Source of the DNA: Peronospora farinosa
Taxonomy: Eukaryota > Oomycota > Peronosporomycetes > Peronosporales > Peronosporaceae
Direction: 5' to 3'
Assembly: GCA_947646735.1 (NCBI GenBank)
Contig: CANTFK010000829.1
Span: forward strand, 124,001 to 188,000
Length of the DNA: 64,000 bases
A model generated the notes under the pieces. The model had not been told where the DNA came from, made no database searches, and saw only the letters and a list, made by a program, of their open reading frames with translations. Shown piece by piece: positions 11,597 through 22,101 of the stretch. Position 1 is the first letter of the stretch; each line of letters opens with the position of its first letter. The position numbers were made by a program, and so were the translations under genes.

Positions 11597-13440
11597 CATC
11601 ATCCTCTTGTGATAGCGACGTGCCAGTCTCGAGCAGGGGCTTGAGACGCAAGTGAAAACGCAAGAAAGGAGCACGCGATCACCGAGACGACGAAGTTCAC
11701 GTCAAAACGCTGATGCATTTGATTCCGTAGTGACGGAATCCGTATGCGCGCTTGAATATGTGGAGGGATCTTCACATCGTGGCCGCTACATTGAGGTAGC
11801 GAGCCCACTGTGCACTGCTGCAGAGAGAGATCACATCTCTGCCAGACCTTGCATGGAAAGACTTCCTTCATGACCTCAAGGCCGGCGACATCGAGCAAGT
11901 GTGCATTGTTTCAGCCACCGAAGCAGCCAGTGAAGAAGTTCTGGAGGCTCGCCAGAAGAGCGCCGAGCCTAAATCAGCTCGCGAAGAACGCTTCGCGGCA
12001 CATTCTTGGGGTGCTCTTCGTGCTTCGGGCAACCCTGTATACATTATCGCCCGTGAGTACGCGATATTTTCCCGGAGAAAATTCCAGCTGAGCTTCCGGC
12101 GGATTGTGGTGTGCGGCACGAGATAAATCTCGTGCCAGGATCTAAATACTGCGTGACATGGCATTGGCCGTTGCCGCGCTACCAAGTCATCGCTATTGAT
12201 GAATTTTTCGAGGGTCGCCGCAAGGCTGGCCATGTCCGCGAGAGTATCTCGCCACATTCGAGTCCGACTTTCTGTGTGAAGAAATCCACCGGCAGTTGGC
12301 GCATTGTGCACGCCTTCAACAAGCTGAATGACGCCACGATCCCGGCTCAAACGCCTATCCCTTGAAAAGACATGGTATTGGATACTATGTCCGGAGCGAG
12401 GTTTATGATCTGACAAACAGTTTCTATCAGATCCTCATGAAAGACAGGGACATTCCGTTTGCTGCGGTCAGCACCTCAAGAAGAATGCTTTAGGAGTGGC
12501 TAGTCATGCCACAAGGTCTTAAGAACGCTCCAAAGACGTGTGATCGGATGGTGAAACAAGTACTTTGTGCAGTTTGCGACTTGGCACTGAGCTACTTTGA
12601 TGAAATTTTTGTTCACAGCCACGCTGAGCAAAAGCTCAGCACTACAGAGATACACCTTTGAAACATATAGCAGGTGTTTTCAATTATGCGCGTGAGTAAA
12701 TTGTATGCTAATTTGAAGAAATGTGTCTTCTGCGCTCCCGAGAATCCAGTACTCGGTTGCTACGTCAGCAAGGAAGGTGTACGCGCTGATCCTGAGAAGA
12801 TCTCATCGATCTGTTCCTGGCCAACGCCCAGGAACCAAACTGAACTACGTCAATGGCTCGGTCTGGCGAATTACTTGCATAAGTATACGAAGAACTATGC
12901 TGAGCTAGTTCAGCCATTATCGACTTTACTCAAGAAAGATGCAGTATGGTTATGGACGGCAGAACATCAATTTGTCTTCGATTCCGTAAAGAAGAGCTTG
13001 TCCGAGGCACCGGTTTTGATGCTACCTGATGACTCTAAGCCATTCCACGTCGTATGTGACGCGAGCAATTTCGCTATAGGATGTGCCCTCATTAAATTTG
13101 ATGACGAGGGTCGAGAGCGCGTCGTGAGTTTTCAATCACGATAGATGAAACCTGCCGAGAAAAATTATCCGGTACACGACAAGGAACTTTTGGCTATGCG
13201 TTACGCGCTAATCAAGTTTAGAGTATATTTGCTCGGCGAAAAGATGTTTTCTATCTACACAGATCACGCATCATTGCATACCGTCGTCAAGAGTCCTCAC
13301 TTGTCCCAACGTATGGCACGGTGGTTGTAATTTTTTGCTGAGTATAGTTTTGTGGTGCATTACAAACCTGGCAAGAATAACATTCTCGCTGACGCGCTTT
13401 CTCGTCGTTCTGATTACGATCCTTGGCGCGATATGGGTCA
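11597..13440 (+). pseudogene. Ty3/gypsy reverse transcriptase and RNase H, inactive
   Basis: The linker ends near 12100. The polymerase follows: WRIVHAFNKLNDA (about 12299-12337), MPQGLKNAPKTCD (about 12506) and SYFDEIFVHS (about 12591), where YxDD is expected, so the second catalytic Asp is Glu. Stops at 12363 and 12491, a 1-nt deletion near 12392 and stops near 12660 break the frame. The thumb and RNase H are 12674-13144 and 13145-13440 (YTDHASL, NNILADALSRR), with another stop at 13328. From 11597 to 13312 it is the right arm of a large inverted repeat with 6541-8257. Confidence 0.88.
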
Positions 13441-15090
13441 TCAAACGGAGTATGTTGATGACGACGAAGATATCTGTGCGTGTTGTATTGAGCTGGAGCT
13501 TGATGCGATGATTTCGACACCCGTGCTGTCGATCCGAACTCAGATCGCTGCATCCTACGCGAATGATTCCTTCTATGCAGGAATCATCAACTATCTCAGG
13601 GACCAGAGCGAAAAATTACTCGCGAAGTTGACGAAACCAACACTCTACAACATCAAGCGTTACGCGCTTGACGGTCCGTTGCTGACGTACATGATGGACG
13701 TCTTTGATTCCCCGCGTGTCGTCATCCCTGCTGATGACGACCTTCGAGCCCGATTTGTTCATGAATTTCACGACAGCCCAGCTGGAGGACACCTGGGTCG
13801 CGAGAAGACGTTTGCGGCTATTTCTCGCGTATTTTTCTGGCCGCGAATGTATAAGTACATCCAGAAATGGGTGCGCTCCTGTGAAACCTGTCAGTGTTGT
13901 GAAGCCCGCCCCGTCTTCACAAGCCCCATTGCGTTCGCTTCCGATTGCTACGGAAGCCTGGCGCTCGGTCAGCATGGATTTTATCTTTTGCCTTCCACCG
14001 GATGAACAGAAACGCACGGGCGTATTGGTTCTAGTGGATCGATTCAGCAAAATGGTGCATTTTGCTCCGGTCTCCGCCAACATTACGGCGGAGACGACAG
14101 CGAAGATCTTCATTGATCTTATCTTTAGGGCATCACGGCTTATCAGAATCTATTGTTTCGGACCGTGATCCGCGTTTCACTTCGGCTTTTTGGGCCGAAT
14201 TATTCCAACTATTAGGCACACGGTTGCTTATGTCTACGGCTGCCCATCCGGAGACGGATGGGCAAACGGAGCGTGTGAACAGAGTGCTCGAAGATGTCTT
14301 ACGCAGTTACGCAACATCGTTCTCGTCATGGAGTTCGTTTCTTCCACTTGCAGAGTTTGCAATCAACAATGCTGTCCATGCGTCAACCGGGTTGACGCCC
14401 TTTTTCGTTAACAACGCGAGTCATCCTCGCGTTCCGGCGCTGTTTGCTCTCTCAGCTTCAGAACACCCTGTTTCCAAGCTTGGTGGGGGAGTATCTACGG
14501 ATGGAATTGCGCCGAAACTATTGATGATTAATTACGATGCGAATGAGGTTGCTGCTGATGCACCTAATGCTGGTAATTTTGTGGCCAACGGCATATCGAC
14601 TCCTGACGCGATGCATTCCATCGCGTCTCCCGTTGCTAGTTTGCCCTAAAGAGGACTCGTCCCCTGTAAGTTCGGCTGCAGTAACTGAATTTCTGCTATT
14701 ACTACAAGGAATCACGCGTTTGTGCGTGATGCATTACAAGAGGCAGTCGATAAGCAAAAGGAGAATGCAGACATAAGAGGTCGAAAGAATATGTTAACAT
14801 TTCGAGAAGGTGATAGAGACTTATTATCAACAAGTGAATTACCGAACACCTCAGTGACGAATTTGGGCGCTAACAAGTTAGCGCCAAGATGTATTGGCCC
14901 ATTTCAGGTTGTTAAGGTGCAAGGTGACGCTTACACGCTAGACATACCTACATCTATGCGTTTGCACCCGACGTTCTACGTCGGGCGCCTCAACGCTTAT
15001 CTACCGGCGAATCTCCCTTCGAATCTTCCCCGCTCTTCTGTGCTGGCTCGAAATCCGACATCCCTTGACGACGGAGTTGACGACGACTGG
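13441..15090 (+). pseudogene. Ty3/gypsy integrase, frameshifted
   Basis: The H2C2 zinc-binding domain is at 13750-13910 (HEFHDSPAGGHLG ... CETCQCC). The DDE core follows: first Asp in MDFIFCLPP (about 13975), second in SDRDPRFTSAFW (about 14157), Glu in [16 protein letters not shown] (about 14251). The frame changes near 13920 and 14130 and again at 14650-14700. The distal GPY/F-like block LHPTFYVGRLNAYL lies at about 14965-15000. Integrase joins the cDNA to the host genome; this copy cannot be translated intact. Confidence 0.85.
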
Positions 15091-15174
15091 GACCAATTCC
15101 TGCCCGAACGCGTGCAGACTCGACCTGCTGGGGCCCTCCGAACGCAGTCGTCTCAAGTTGACGTAGGCGCTCAA

Positions 15175-16227
15175 TTAGTACCAGCTGCTCACGTCGAGTA
15201 CGCTCATCAGCCTCAGTCGCAGCATCCGCACGATCTTGAGCTCTATCAGCCATCTCGCGACATCAAGTAGGGCATTCTTCGATTCCTCGGCTTCAGCGCG
15301 AAGTAGGCGCAGCTCATCATTCGACTGTACAGGCTCCCGATTGCAAGAATCGGCGCTCATCGCCAGAGGTCTTCCGTCGTGATGCTCCTCCTCCCTTAGT
15401 TGATGCATCGGGTGCGCGACGCTGGATTGTCGACCGAATTGTCGATCACGAGGATCACAAGCCCCAGGCGCCGAGTAATAACTCGGCGCACATGAAGAAG
15501 AATGTCGAGAAACATTACAGGGTTCGCTGGTTGGGATATTCCCCGGCGGACGATACATGGGAGCCATCGAGTACGCTGTCCCAAGATGTCCCGGACGTGG
15601 GCGAGGACTATGAGTCCCGTAGAAAGACGGTGATCGCGACCGACGCTGCCGGTTCCATCCCCGATCTCGCGAGCCGTAATGCTCGCGAACAACGAAACCA
15701 CGACGACCTCCCGAGCGACTCCGAGACCGAGACCTATTACGAGGCTCGGGAGCATATGGATGATACGGTTGACGATCTCGGCTACGTGAATGCCCTCGGC
15801 TATCGTAAGGACGCGTTCTCACTCGCCGTAGCTCGGACACCTGGAGCTCCGAAAGGCTTCTCTCATAACGGGCAATCCACGGACGAATATGATCGGGCAT
15901 GCCTCGCGCACACACCAAGTCGTCCCAATCCTGATGGACCGGTCGCGATCTGCCCACGTTGCACGTTCCCTCACGAATGTGGACGTAACAAAGGTGATAC
16001 TCGTCACAAGTCATACGACAGATGCGCCGGCGCAGGTCGCCAATAGCGTGTCTATCACGCGTTCTTTCGCGACCGTCTAGCCAGGACGTGAAGGACGTTC
16101 CTTCACGTCGACTCGCGCTCCAGCGTCTGATGAAGGCACACCAAGACCTCTGCAACGCATCGTCGGTATATGCGTTGTTCGTCGCCTTGCCTCTCACTGT
16201 ACGGTATCGCGTGAAAAGGTCCTTCAT
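15175..16227 (-). other. Antisense 350-codon ORF, Arg/Ser-rich, unknown
   Basis: A long open frame runs opposite to pol between the integrase and the 3' repeats. Its product has a basic N-terminal part with a Cys/His cluster, a central Arg-Ser-rich tract (about residues 160-215, with RSRSRSRSGG) and a C-terminal coiled-coil-like stretch (ELRLLRAEAEESKNALLDVA). The coiled coil appears to continue in another frame at 15253-14990. It overlaps the chromodomain on the other strand. Some plant Ty3/gypsy lineages carry an antisense ORF in this position. It may equally be a chance frame in GC-rich sequence. Confidence 0.4.
15395..15620 (+). pseudogene. Integrase C-terminal chromodomain
   Basis: The plus strand encodes RRWIVDRIVDHED, then HYRVRWLGYSPADDTWEPSS, then DVPDVGEDYE. 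These are the three conserved parts of a chromodomain, including the WEP signature. In chromoviruses this domain steers integration to marked chromatin. An in-frame stop lies upstream at about 15268, so it is separated from the integrase. Confidence 0.8.
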
Positions 16228-17876
16228 GACCTTCAGTGGCTCGGTTTCGACAGCACCTTATGACCATACAAGCGCCACGGTTTCAAGTCCCCATCCATAA
16301 CCTGCGGCGCCTGCTATCTACGGATTGTCGCTTGGTGTTCCCAGTTCTGGTTGTCAGAGACATTGTTTCGTGGACGCCTAGGGTTCATGCTGCTCAGTTA
16401 AGTCTAACTGAGCAGGTTCGGAGTTACGCCGTTGGTCGAGAAGAAACTTTCTGCGATTCGCGATTACGTTGAGGTAAGCGCAACTTAAAAAGAGGATAAT
16501 GTAATGAGGCAACCTATTACATAAGTAGTTATAGGGATAATACATAATTACATAAGTAGGCATAGGGCAGTATCCGGTTAGCGGATACTGCGCGTCATTT
16601 TTATTATTGGTTTATTATTGGGGTGCTAGACCCTCCTTCATGACCTTCAGTGGCTCGGTTTCGACAGCACCTTATGACCATACAAGCGCCACGGTTTCAA
16701 GTCCCCATCCATAACCTGCGGCGCCTGCTATCTACGGATTGTCGCTTGGTGTTCCCAGTTCTGGTTGTCAGAGACATTGTTTCGTGGACGCCTAGGGTCC
16801 ATGCTGCTCAGTTAAGTCTAACTGAGCAGGTTCGGAGTTACGCCGTTGGTCGAGAAGAAACTTTCTGCGATTCGCGATTACGTTGAGGTAAGCGCAACTT
16901 AAAAAGAGGATAATGTAATGAGGCAACCTATTACATAAGTAGTTATAGGGATAATACATAATTACATAAGTAGGCATAGGGCAGTATCCGGTTAGCGGAT
17001 ACTGCGCGTCATTTTTATTATTGGTTTATTATTGGGGTGCTAGACCCTCCTTCATGACCTTCAGTGGCTCGGTTTCGACAGCACCTTATGACCATACAAG
17101 CGCCACGGTTTCAAGTCCCCATCCATAACCTGCGGCGCCTGCTATCTACGGATTGTCGCTTGGTGTTCCCAGCTCTGGTTGTCAGAGACATTGTTTCGTG
17201 GACGCCTAGGGTCCATGCTGCTCAGTTAAGTCTAACTGAGCAGGTTCGGAGTTACGCCGTTGGTCGAGAAGAAACTTTCTGCGATTCGCGATTACGTTGA
17301 GGTAAGCGCAACTTAAAAAGAGGATAATGTAATGAGGCAACCTATTACATAAGTAGTTATAGGGATAATACATAATTACATAAGTAGGCATAGGGCAGTA
17401 TCCGGTTAGCGGATACTGCGCGTCATTTTTATTATTGGTTTATTATTGGGGTGCTAGACCCTCCTTCATGACCTTCAGTGGCTCGGTTTCGACAGCACCT
17501 TATGACCATACAAGCGCCACGGTTTCAAGTCCCCATCCATAACCTGCGGCGCCTGCTATCTACGGATTGTCGCTTGGTGTTCCCAGTTCTGGTTGTCAGA
17601 GACATTTTTTCGTGGACGCCTAGGGTCCATGCTGCTCAGTTAAGTCTAACTGAGCAGGTTCGGAGTTACGCCGTTGGTCGAGAAGAAACTTTCTGCGATT
17701 CGCGATTACGTTGAGGTAAGCGCAACTTAAAAAGAGGATAATGTAATGAGGCAACCTATTACATAAGTAGTTATAGGGATAATACATAATTACATAAGTA
17801 GGCATAGGGCAGTATCCGATTAGCGGATACTGCGCGTCATTTTTATTATTGGTTTATTATTGGGGTGCTAGACCCA
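16221..17876 (+). repeat. Four tandem 414-bp units containing polypurine tract and LTR start
   Basis: Units start at 16221, 16635, 17049 and 17463 and are nearly identical. Each holds about 260 bp of untranslated sequence, a hairpin TGCTCAGTTA-AGTC-TAACTGAGCA, the purine tract AAAAAGAGGATAA, and the first 134 or so bases of the LTR, up to GCTAGACCC. Only the last unit continues into a full LTR. Apparent small ORFs in these units are repeats of one another and not genes. Confidence 0.95.
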
Positions 17877-18060
17877 ATAATTAGCCAATAATAAATTGAC
17901 TTCCATATTGAGTGGTTTCCATGAGCTAGGAACATATTTGCACTTACTGCGAATTAGAAATAAAACAAAAATAAAACAGAGTTACATTTACGAGTTAATT
18001 AAGAGCGCTTCCTCAACGCCTTTTTAGTGTAAGACGGTAACGGGTCCTTAGCCTGTTACA
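17742..18060 (+). repeat. 3' LTR, 319 bp
   Basis: Starts TGTAATGAGG after the purine tract at 17729-17741 and ends CCTGTTACA. Same length as the 5' LTR. The duplicated AACAT follows at 18061-18065. Confidence 0.9.
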
Positions 18061-18065
18061 AACAT

Positions 18066-19080
18066 CGTCGTACGCATATGCGGGTTCGCATAGTGGACGA
18101 TGTTGTCAACTACTAGGCTATCTGCACCTTCGCACGAATCACTTACGGCCGTCAGGTACAAAACGTGATCCGTCCAACTTCTGTATGTTTTCTTTGGCGC
18201 CGTAAACAACTTTATCTTCTGGGCAGGTGAGATCTTGGTGTTGGAGGTCTTAAGTAACTTCTGTATAGCATGCTCCAAAATTTGGCTTTCATACCGCCAC
18301 GTCTCTACCTTGGTGGTAATACGTCTGCGCCTTGCCGGCCAGGTGACGTCCCAGGACATCAACATTGGTGTTCGCCGGCCACGGAATTTGCTCGCACGTT
18401 CCGCGAACCCGACTTAGTGAACAAATTTTTTGCCTCATTATATGAACCCACTACCATGGTTATGGTAAAGTTCCTTGTCATCAAAGGGTTGTAGCGCGAC
18501 CTCTCGATGCTGCGTGTCCGGCATGCTCTCAGCCGCAGTTCAGGATGAGCATACATCCTGTTCGGCATACTCGCACCGAGAAAGTAGCCCGCAATCATCT
18601 CTTGCTTGTGGTGCTCTAGTCCAGGTCCCGGTCCTATGTTGAAGTCCGCTGCAACATGATTTACCGATCGTCCATCAATATTCACTTGGTTGTGTAACTC
18701 AAACGACGTAGGAGAACCACAAACACACACAGCGCCGGACTGCCGACTTACGGAGGGGGCACCCCAATACCGTGTCGCGTCAATTTTGGGTCTCTCCTTG
18801 TGTACCCGTCGGCTTGTCTGGTCTTGCTCCTCGTTAGACGCAGAAGACTTATAGACTTGGTCCTTGTATGGAGGGACTTGGTGGTCCCCGAGTGGATATA
18901 CTTCACTTGGGACCGGGTTTCTTGGGCTCAATCGAGTTATTCGAAAGCAATGCCCCTGGTACTATGTACTCTTTCGGTGTCTAACTGTTTCTTGGTCCTT
19001 GGACCCCTTTCTCTTGTCCCCCGTAGGGAAACCGCTTCCTGTAGCGGGTGTTGGGTGTCTTGACACCTCAGGCCAACTAT
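18066..19080 (-). pseudogene. 5' half of the interrupted minus-strand gag
   Basis: The minus strand from 18365 down encodes DVTWPARRRRITTKVETWRY, then RSWTDHVLYLTAVSDSCEGAD and NIVHYANPHMRTTM, a gag-type helical region. It runs directly into the AACAT site and resumes at 8907. Upstream (18931-18359) an open frame holds a proline- and charge-rich N-terminal region that stays open up to about 19080. No domain was recognised there. Confidence 0.6.
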
Positions 19081-19700
19081 CTTGAGGTTCAACTTGCGTA
19101 GCTTGAGCCTTCTAACGCCTTCTGACGTCGGGAACTAAAGGGTATCCCGCCCGGAAGAGGTGGAGCGACGTAGAAGCTAGGAGGGGACGCTTAGAGCTGC
19201 CACGTGTAAAGCAAATTCGAGTGTGTTTATTTATCTTATACTTTGTATGCTTTTTCTCGCCTAACCCTAACCTTTTGCTCTGGATAGTGCCACGTCTCGA
19301 CTCTTGGAGGAAGAACTGGCTCTTTAGTACCTGTACTTTCTGTAACCTTCGGGGTTCCGTGTACCGTTTTCGCATCCTCGGGCATTGAGCCCTGGTACCC
19401 TGATACCTGTACCCTAGGCCCTGGGGCCTGTACTGGCTCTGCATTTCTAAGTCCTTATATTCTTAATGAGTCAGGGGCCTGGTGTGAGGTTGTGGATATG
19501 CGAGGCCATGTTGTGGTTACTCCCCCGGGGGAGTGACCGGACGTTCTCTTGCCCCCTGTATCTATTTCCTTTATGCTCTGATTTCCTGGGCACTTCTCCA
19601 CAGCTGTCCCCTGTGCGCTGGTCTTCCAAACTGCGGCAAGACCCCGTGCACCCTCGTCCTGCCTTTTTGAATTAACAGTAAGTGGCCCCATTTCGTTTGG
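19081..19700. other. Unassigned, possible LTR-derived sequence
   Basis: Contains CTGGTACCCTGATACCTGTACCCTAGG-like pyrimidine-rich direct repeats (19385-19440) that resemble 21905-21945. It may be an LTR of the gag-bearing element that starts at 19701, but no clear ends or target duplication were seen. Confidence 0.3.
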
Positions 19701-21854
19701 ATGGTTGCGTTCACCAACTCACAAGTCTTGTATTTGCCAGTGACCTCTCGTAATCCTTGTAACGGGTCCCAAGCACCTGACCGCTGGTCATTTCCCGCAC
19801 TTTCTGGACCTGATCCTGACGAGGTCGCTCCGACCGTAGACCTTATCGGGGAACCCCCCCCCCAATTATCTGGAGGTCGCTCAAGCTTGGGAAGTCCTAC
19901 GTATTGCGGTGGAACGGCCCAGTACATGGATGCACTCGCTGAGGAACACAGGGTCCTCCAACGGGCCTACCAGGTGGAACATCGCCGGACCGCAGAGTTA
20001 CAACGCCGCATAGACAAAATGATGGAATTCGAGGTGGCCCATGCGCCCCGTATACGGTCTTGAGTAAGGAATCTGGTCCACGAACATGAAGTAGACCAGT
20101 TGGATATCGCCGAGTACCGGGATGCACTCACCCAACGGTTGGCCAACTCCCAGGAAGTGAAAGAGTCCCGATCCCAGACCAAGTACTGGAAGGACCAGTA
20201 CAACGAGGCTGTGGAAAGTTCCGCGGCCGAGATTAAGTCGCTGGAGTCCAAGTTGGACGCACTTCATAGTTCCCAAGCACTGTCGAAACAAGTGTCGGTA
20301 CTCCAGAGAGAGATGGCCAACTACAAGAGTCGCGTAAAAATCCTCCTCCGGGAACAAGACCAGCTGCAGAAACAGCTGACGGTTGCTCAAGTTACTGCGG
20401 CAAAATCGACTCCGTTCACGACCAGAGCCCGGAGCTCCAGAACGATGAAAAGATCGTGTTCGCCTTCAGCCAAGGTTCGGGCCCCTCGTTAGTCGAAAAA
20501 GCGGAAAGCCACACATCCTCCGGGGTCATCTGGGAGAGTATAGCAGCAGTGAAAAATCTTTGTTCGTCGCAATGGCCAGGTCGCGGGCCTCCAGTCGTCG
20601 CTCCGGCCCCGTATCCTCTACTGCAAAATTCGACCCAGAGGTCATAGAACTGTCAAACAAGACCAAGTCTAAGACTTCTACTCGATCCTCGATCCTCGAA
20701 GTCTCCGTCACCTCGTATTTCTCGCGCAGCTTCTCGTTCATCAAAGAAAGAGGGCTCGTACAGCGAACTCAGACGAGTTCTTGGAAATGATTGGTCCAGA
20801 TTATGAGACTGAGAGCGACGAGTCTAGCAACGCCCAGAGAAAGCCACCGGCCAAAAATCCAGCTAGCAAGGGTAATACTTCGGCGCCTCAAGTTAAGGGT
20901 TCTACTTCCACGTCCAAGGGTCCCAGCAGCAAGGGTCCAGCGAGCAAGGGTCCTGCTCCAACATCCGAGGGTCCCATCAGCAAGGGTCCAGCCAGCAAGG
21001 GTCCTGCACCAACATCCAAAGGTCCCAGCCGCCAGTGTCCCGCCCATTAAGGCTCTCCAAACTTTAACATCCAGGGCTCCTCCATTCCTGGTTATGCGAA
21101 ACCCAGCACGTTCGCCGTGGATGACGTTGCCCCTTAGTCAATTTTTCTTAAATAGGGGCCCTCAATATCACTTAGCTGACGCCAGAGGGGTCTTTGGTCC
21201 AAGGTATCGCTTCCACTGTATTCGATGGGTGCTTCTGATGACCAGAAGTCTCGAAGCCCTCTATTCTGGAGCGAAGGCCTCATGAAGGGCTCTTAACTTC
21301 AACTTTTGATGGACTCGCGTCCTTGGTCCCAAGGGGTCGTGACCGTAAATACTATTTCTTTCTCGGTGTCCGGCTGGTTTATCGATCTCGTGAAGCTCCA
21401 TGACTCTTACGTCGACGCGTCACGCAAGAGTCTATGGGAAGACCGACACCTCTGCTGAGCTTTGTACGAAGAGCCAATACGCCTCGCGGCTCTTCAATTC
21501 GAGGAAGACACGGCAGGCCAAGGCTGCGAGGGCTTGAATGGAAGTGCTTGAGAAGGTCTTGGAAGGGATTGTGGCCGGTAACTGTGACCTGGACGTTCTG
21601 CTTGACCCCTACTTCCAACCCATGATTCCGGCCAGTCATCTGACCGTTTGGTATCCGATTGTCAAGAGGGAGCATCTTCAGGCGGGTTTGTTGGAGGCGT
21701 TGCAGACAGCAGACGACAATGCACCCTGGCGCATGCTATATCGTTAGAACATTCAGGAGCACCCCGCCTTTCAGATCCCTCGTCTCTCTGGCAAATCGCG
21801 CACGAGCAACAATGCGCAGAATACTTAGTCAGTCAGCTTTCCGCGTATCTGTAA
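19701..21854 (+). pseudogene. Coiled-coil gag-like gene of a second LTR element, broken
   Basis: From the ATG at 19701, frames give a Pro-rich leader, then long heptad-rich helices (19925-20060 with AEEHRVLQRAYQVEHRRTAELQ, then 20090-20400). A low-complexity region with SKGPAS/GPAPTS repeats follows (20850-21040), then gag-like helices (21541-21747, ending DNAPWRMLYR). Stops at 20061, 20490, 21048 and elsewhere break the frame. The layout of coiled coil, basic and repetitive linker and capsid-like part suits a retroelement Gag. It abuts a pol on the opposite strand, so the pair was probably separated by rearrangement. Confidence 0.55.
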
Positions 21855-22101
21855 TAGTCGTTCCACTCCAATGCTTCTCCCAGTAAATTCACACTCTTTT
21901 TCTTTGAGCCTGTACCCTGGTACTCTGGGTACCCTGGGGCTGTGTACACTCGGCATTCGGGGTCTCACAATACTTCTCAATTTTTTTCTGTGCTACCGCA
22001 CTCTCGAACATGTAACTTGACCCATTTGTAAATGTATAACAAATACCGCCTCCTTCTTGCATCATCTTGGTCTTCCCAAGATGAACTTTCCCCACTACTC
22101 C
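21855..22101 (-). other. Junction of opposite-strand elements; possible polypurine tract and LTR start
   Basis: On the minus strand, after the chromodomain ORF, AAAGAAAAAGAGTG precedes TGAATTTACTGGG near 21905-21880. That could be a purine tract and a truncated LTR. No gene is seen. Confidence 0.3.

Larger units (their letters stand above)
8908..18060 (+). mobile_element. Complete nested Ty3/gypsy (chromovirus-type) retrotransposon
   Basis: The element is 9153 bp with two 319-bp LTRs (8908-9226 and 17742-18060) differing at about five positions by eye, and exact AACAT duplications. Order: 5' LTR, primer-binding site, gag, protease, a 66-bp repeat linker, reverse transcriptase, RNase H, integrase, chromodomain, an antisense ORF, 414-bp tandem repeats, 3' LTR. 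The high LTR identity means recent insertion, yet gag, protease and reverse transcriptase all carry stops or frameshifts. It was probably already defective and moved using proteins supplied in trans. It sits in the gag of an older minus-strand element. Confidence 0.92.

Noticed and set aside
16236..17805. Repeated 78- and 61-codon frames
   Set aside because: They lie in the 414-bp repeats made of untranslated sequence and LTR; repetition explains them.
16221..17876. CRISPR-like regular repeats
   Set aside because: Unit length of 414 bp, no unique spacers, and content is LTR and polypurine tract of a eukaryotic retroelement.
19260..19273. CCTAACCCTAACC, telomere-like
   Set aside because: Only two short copies and internal to repeats; not a telomere.
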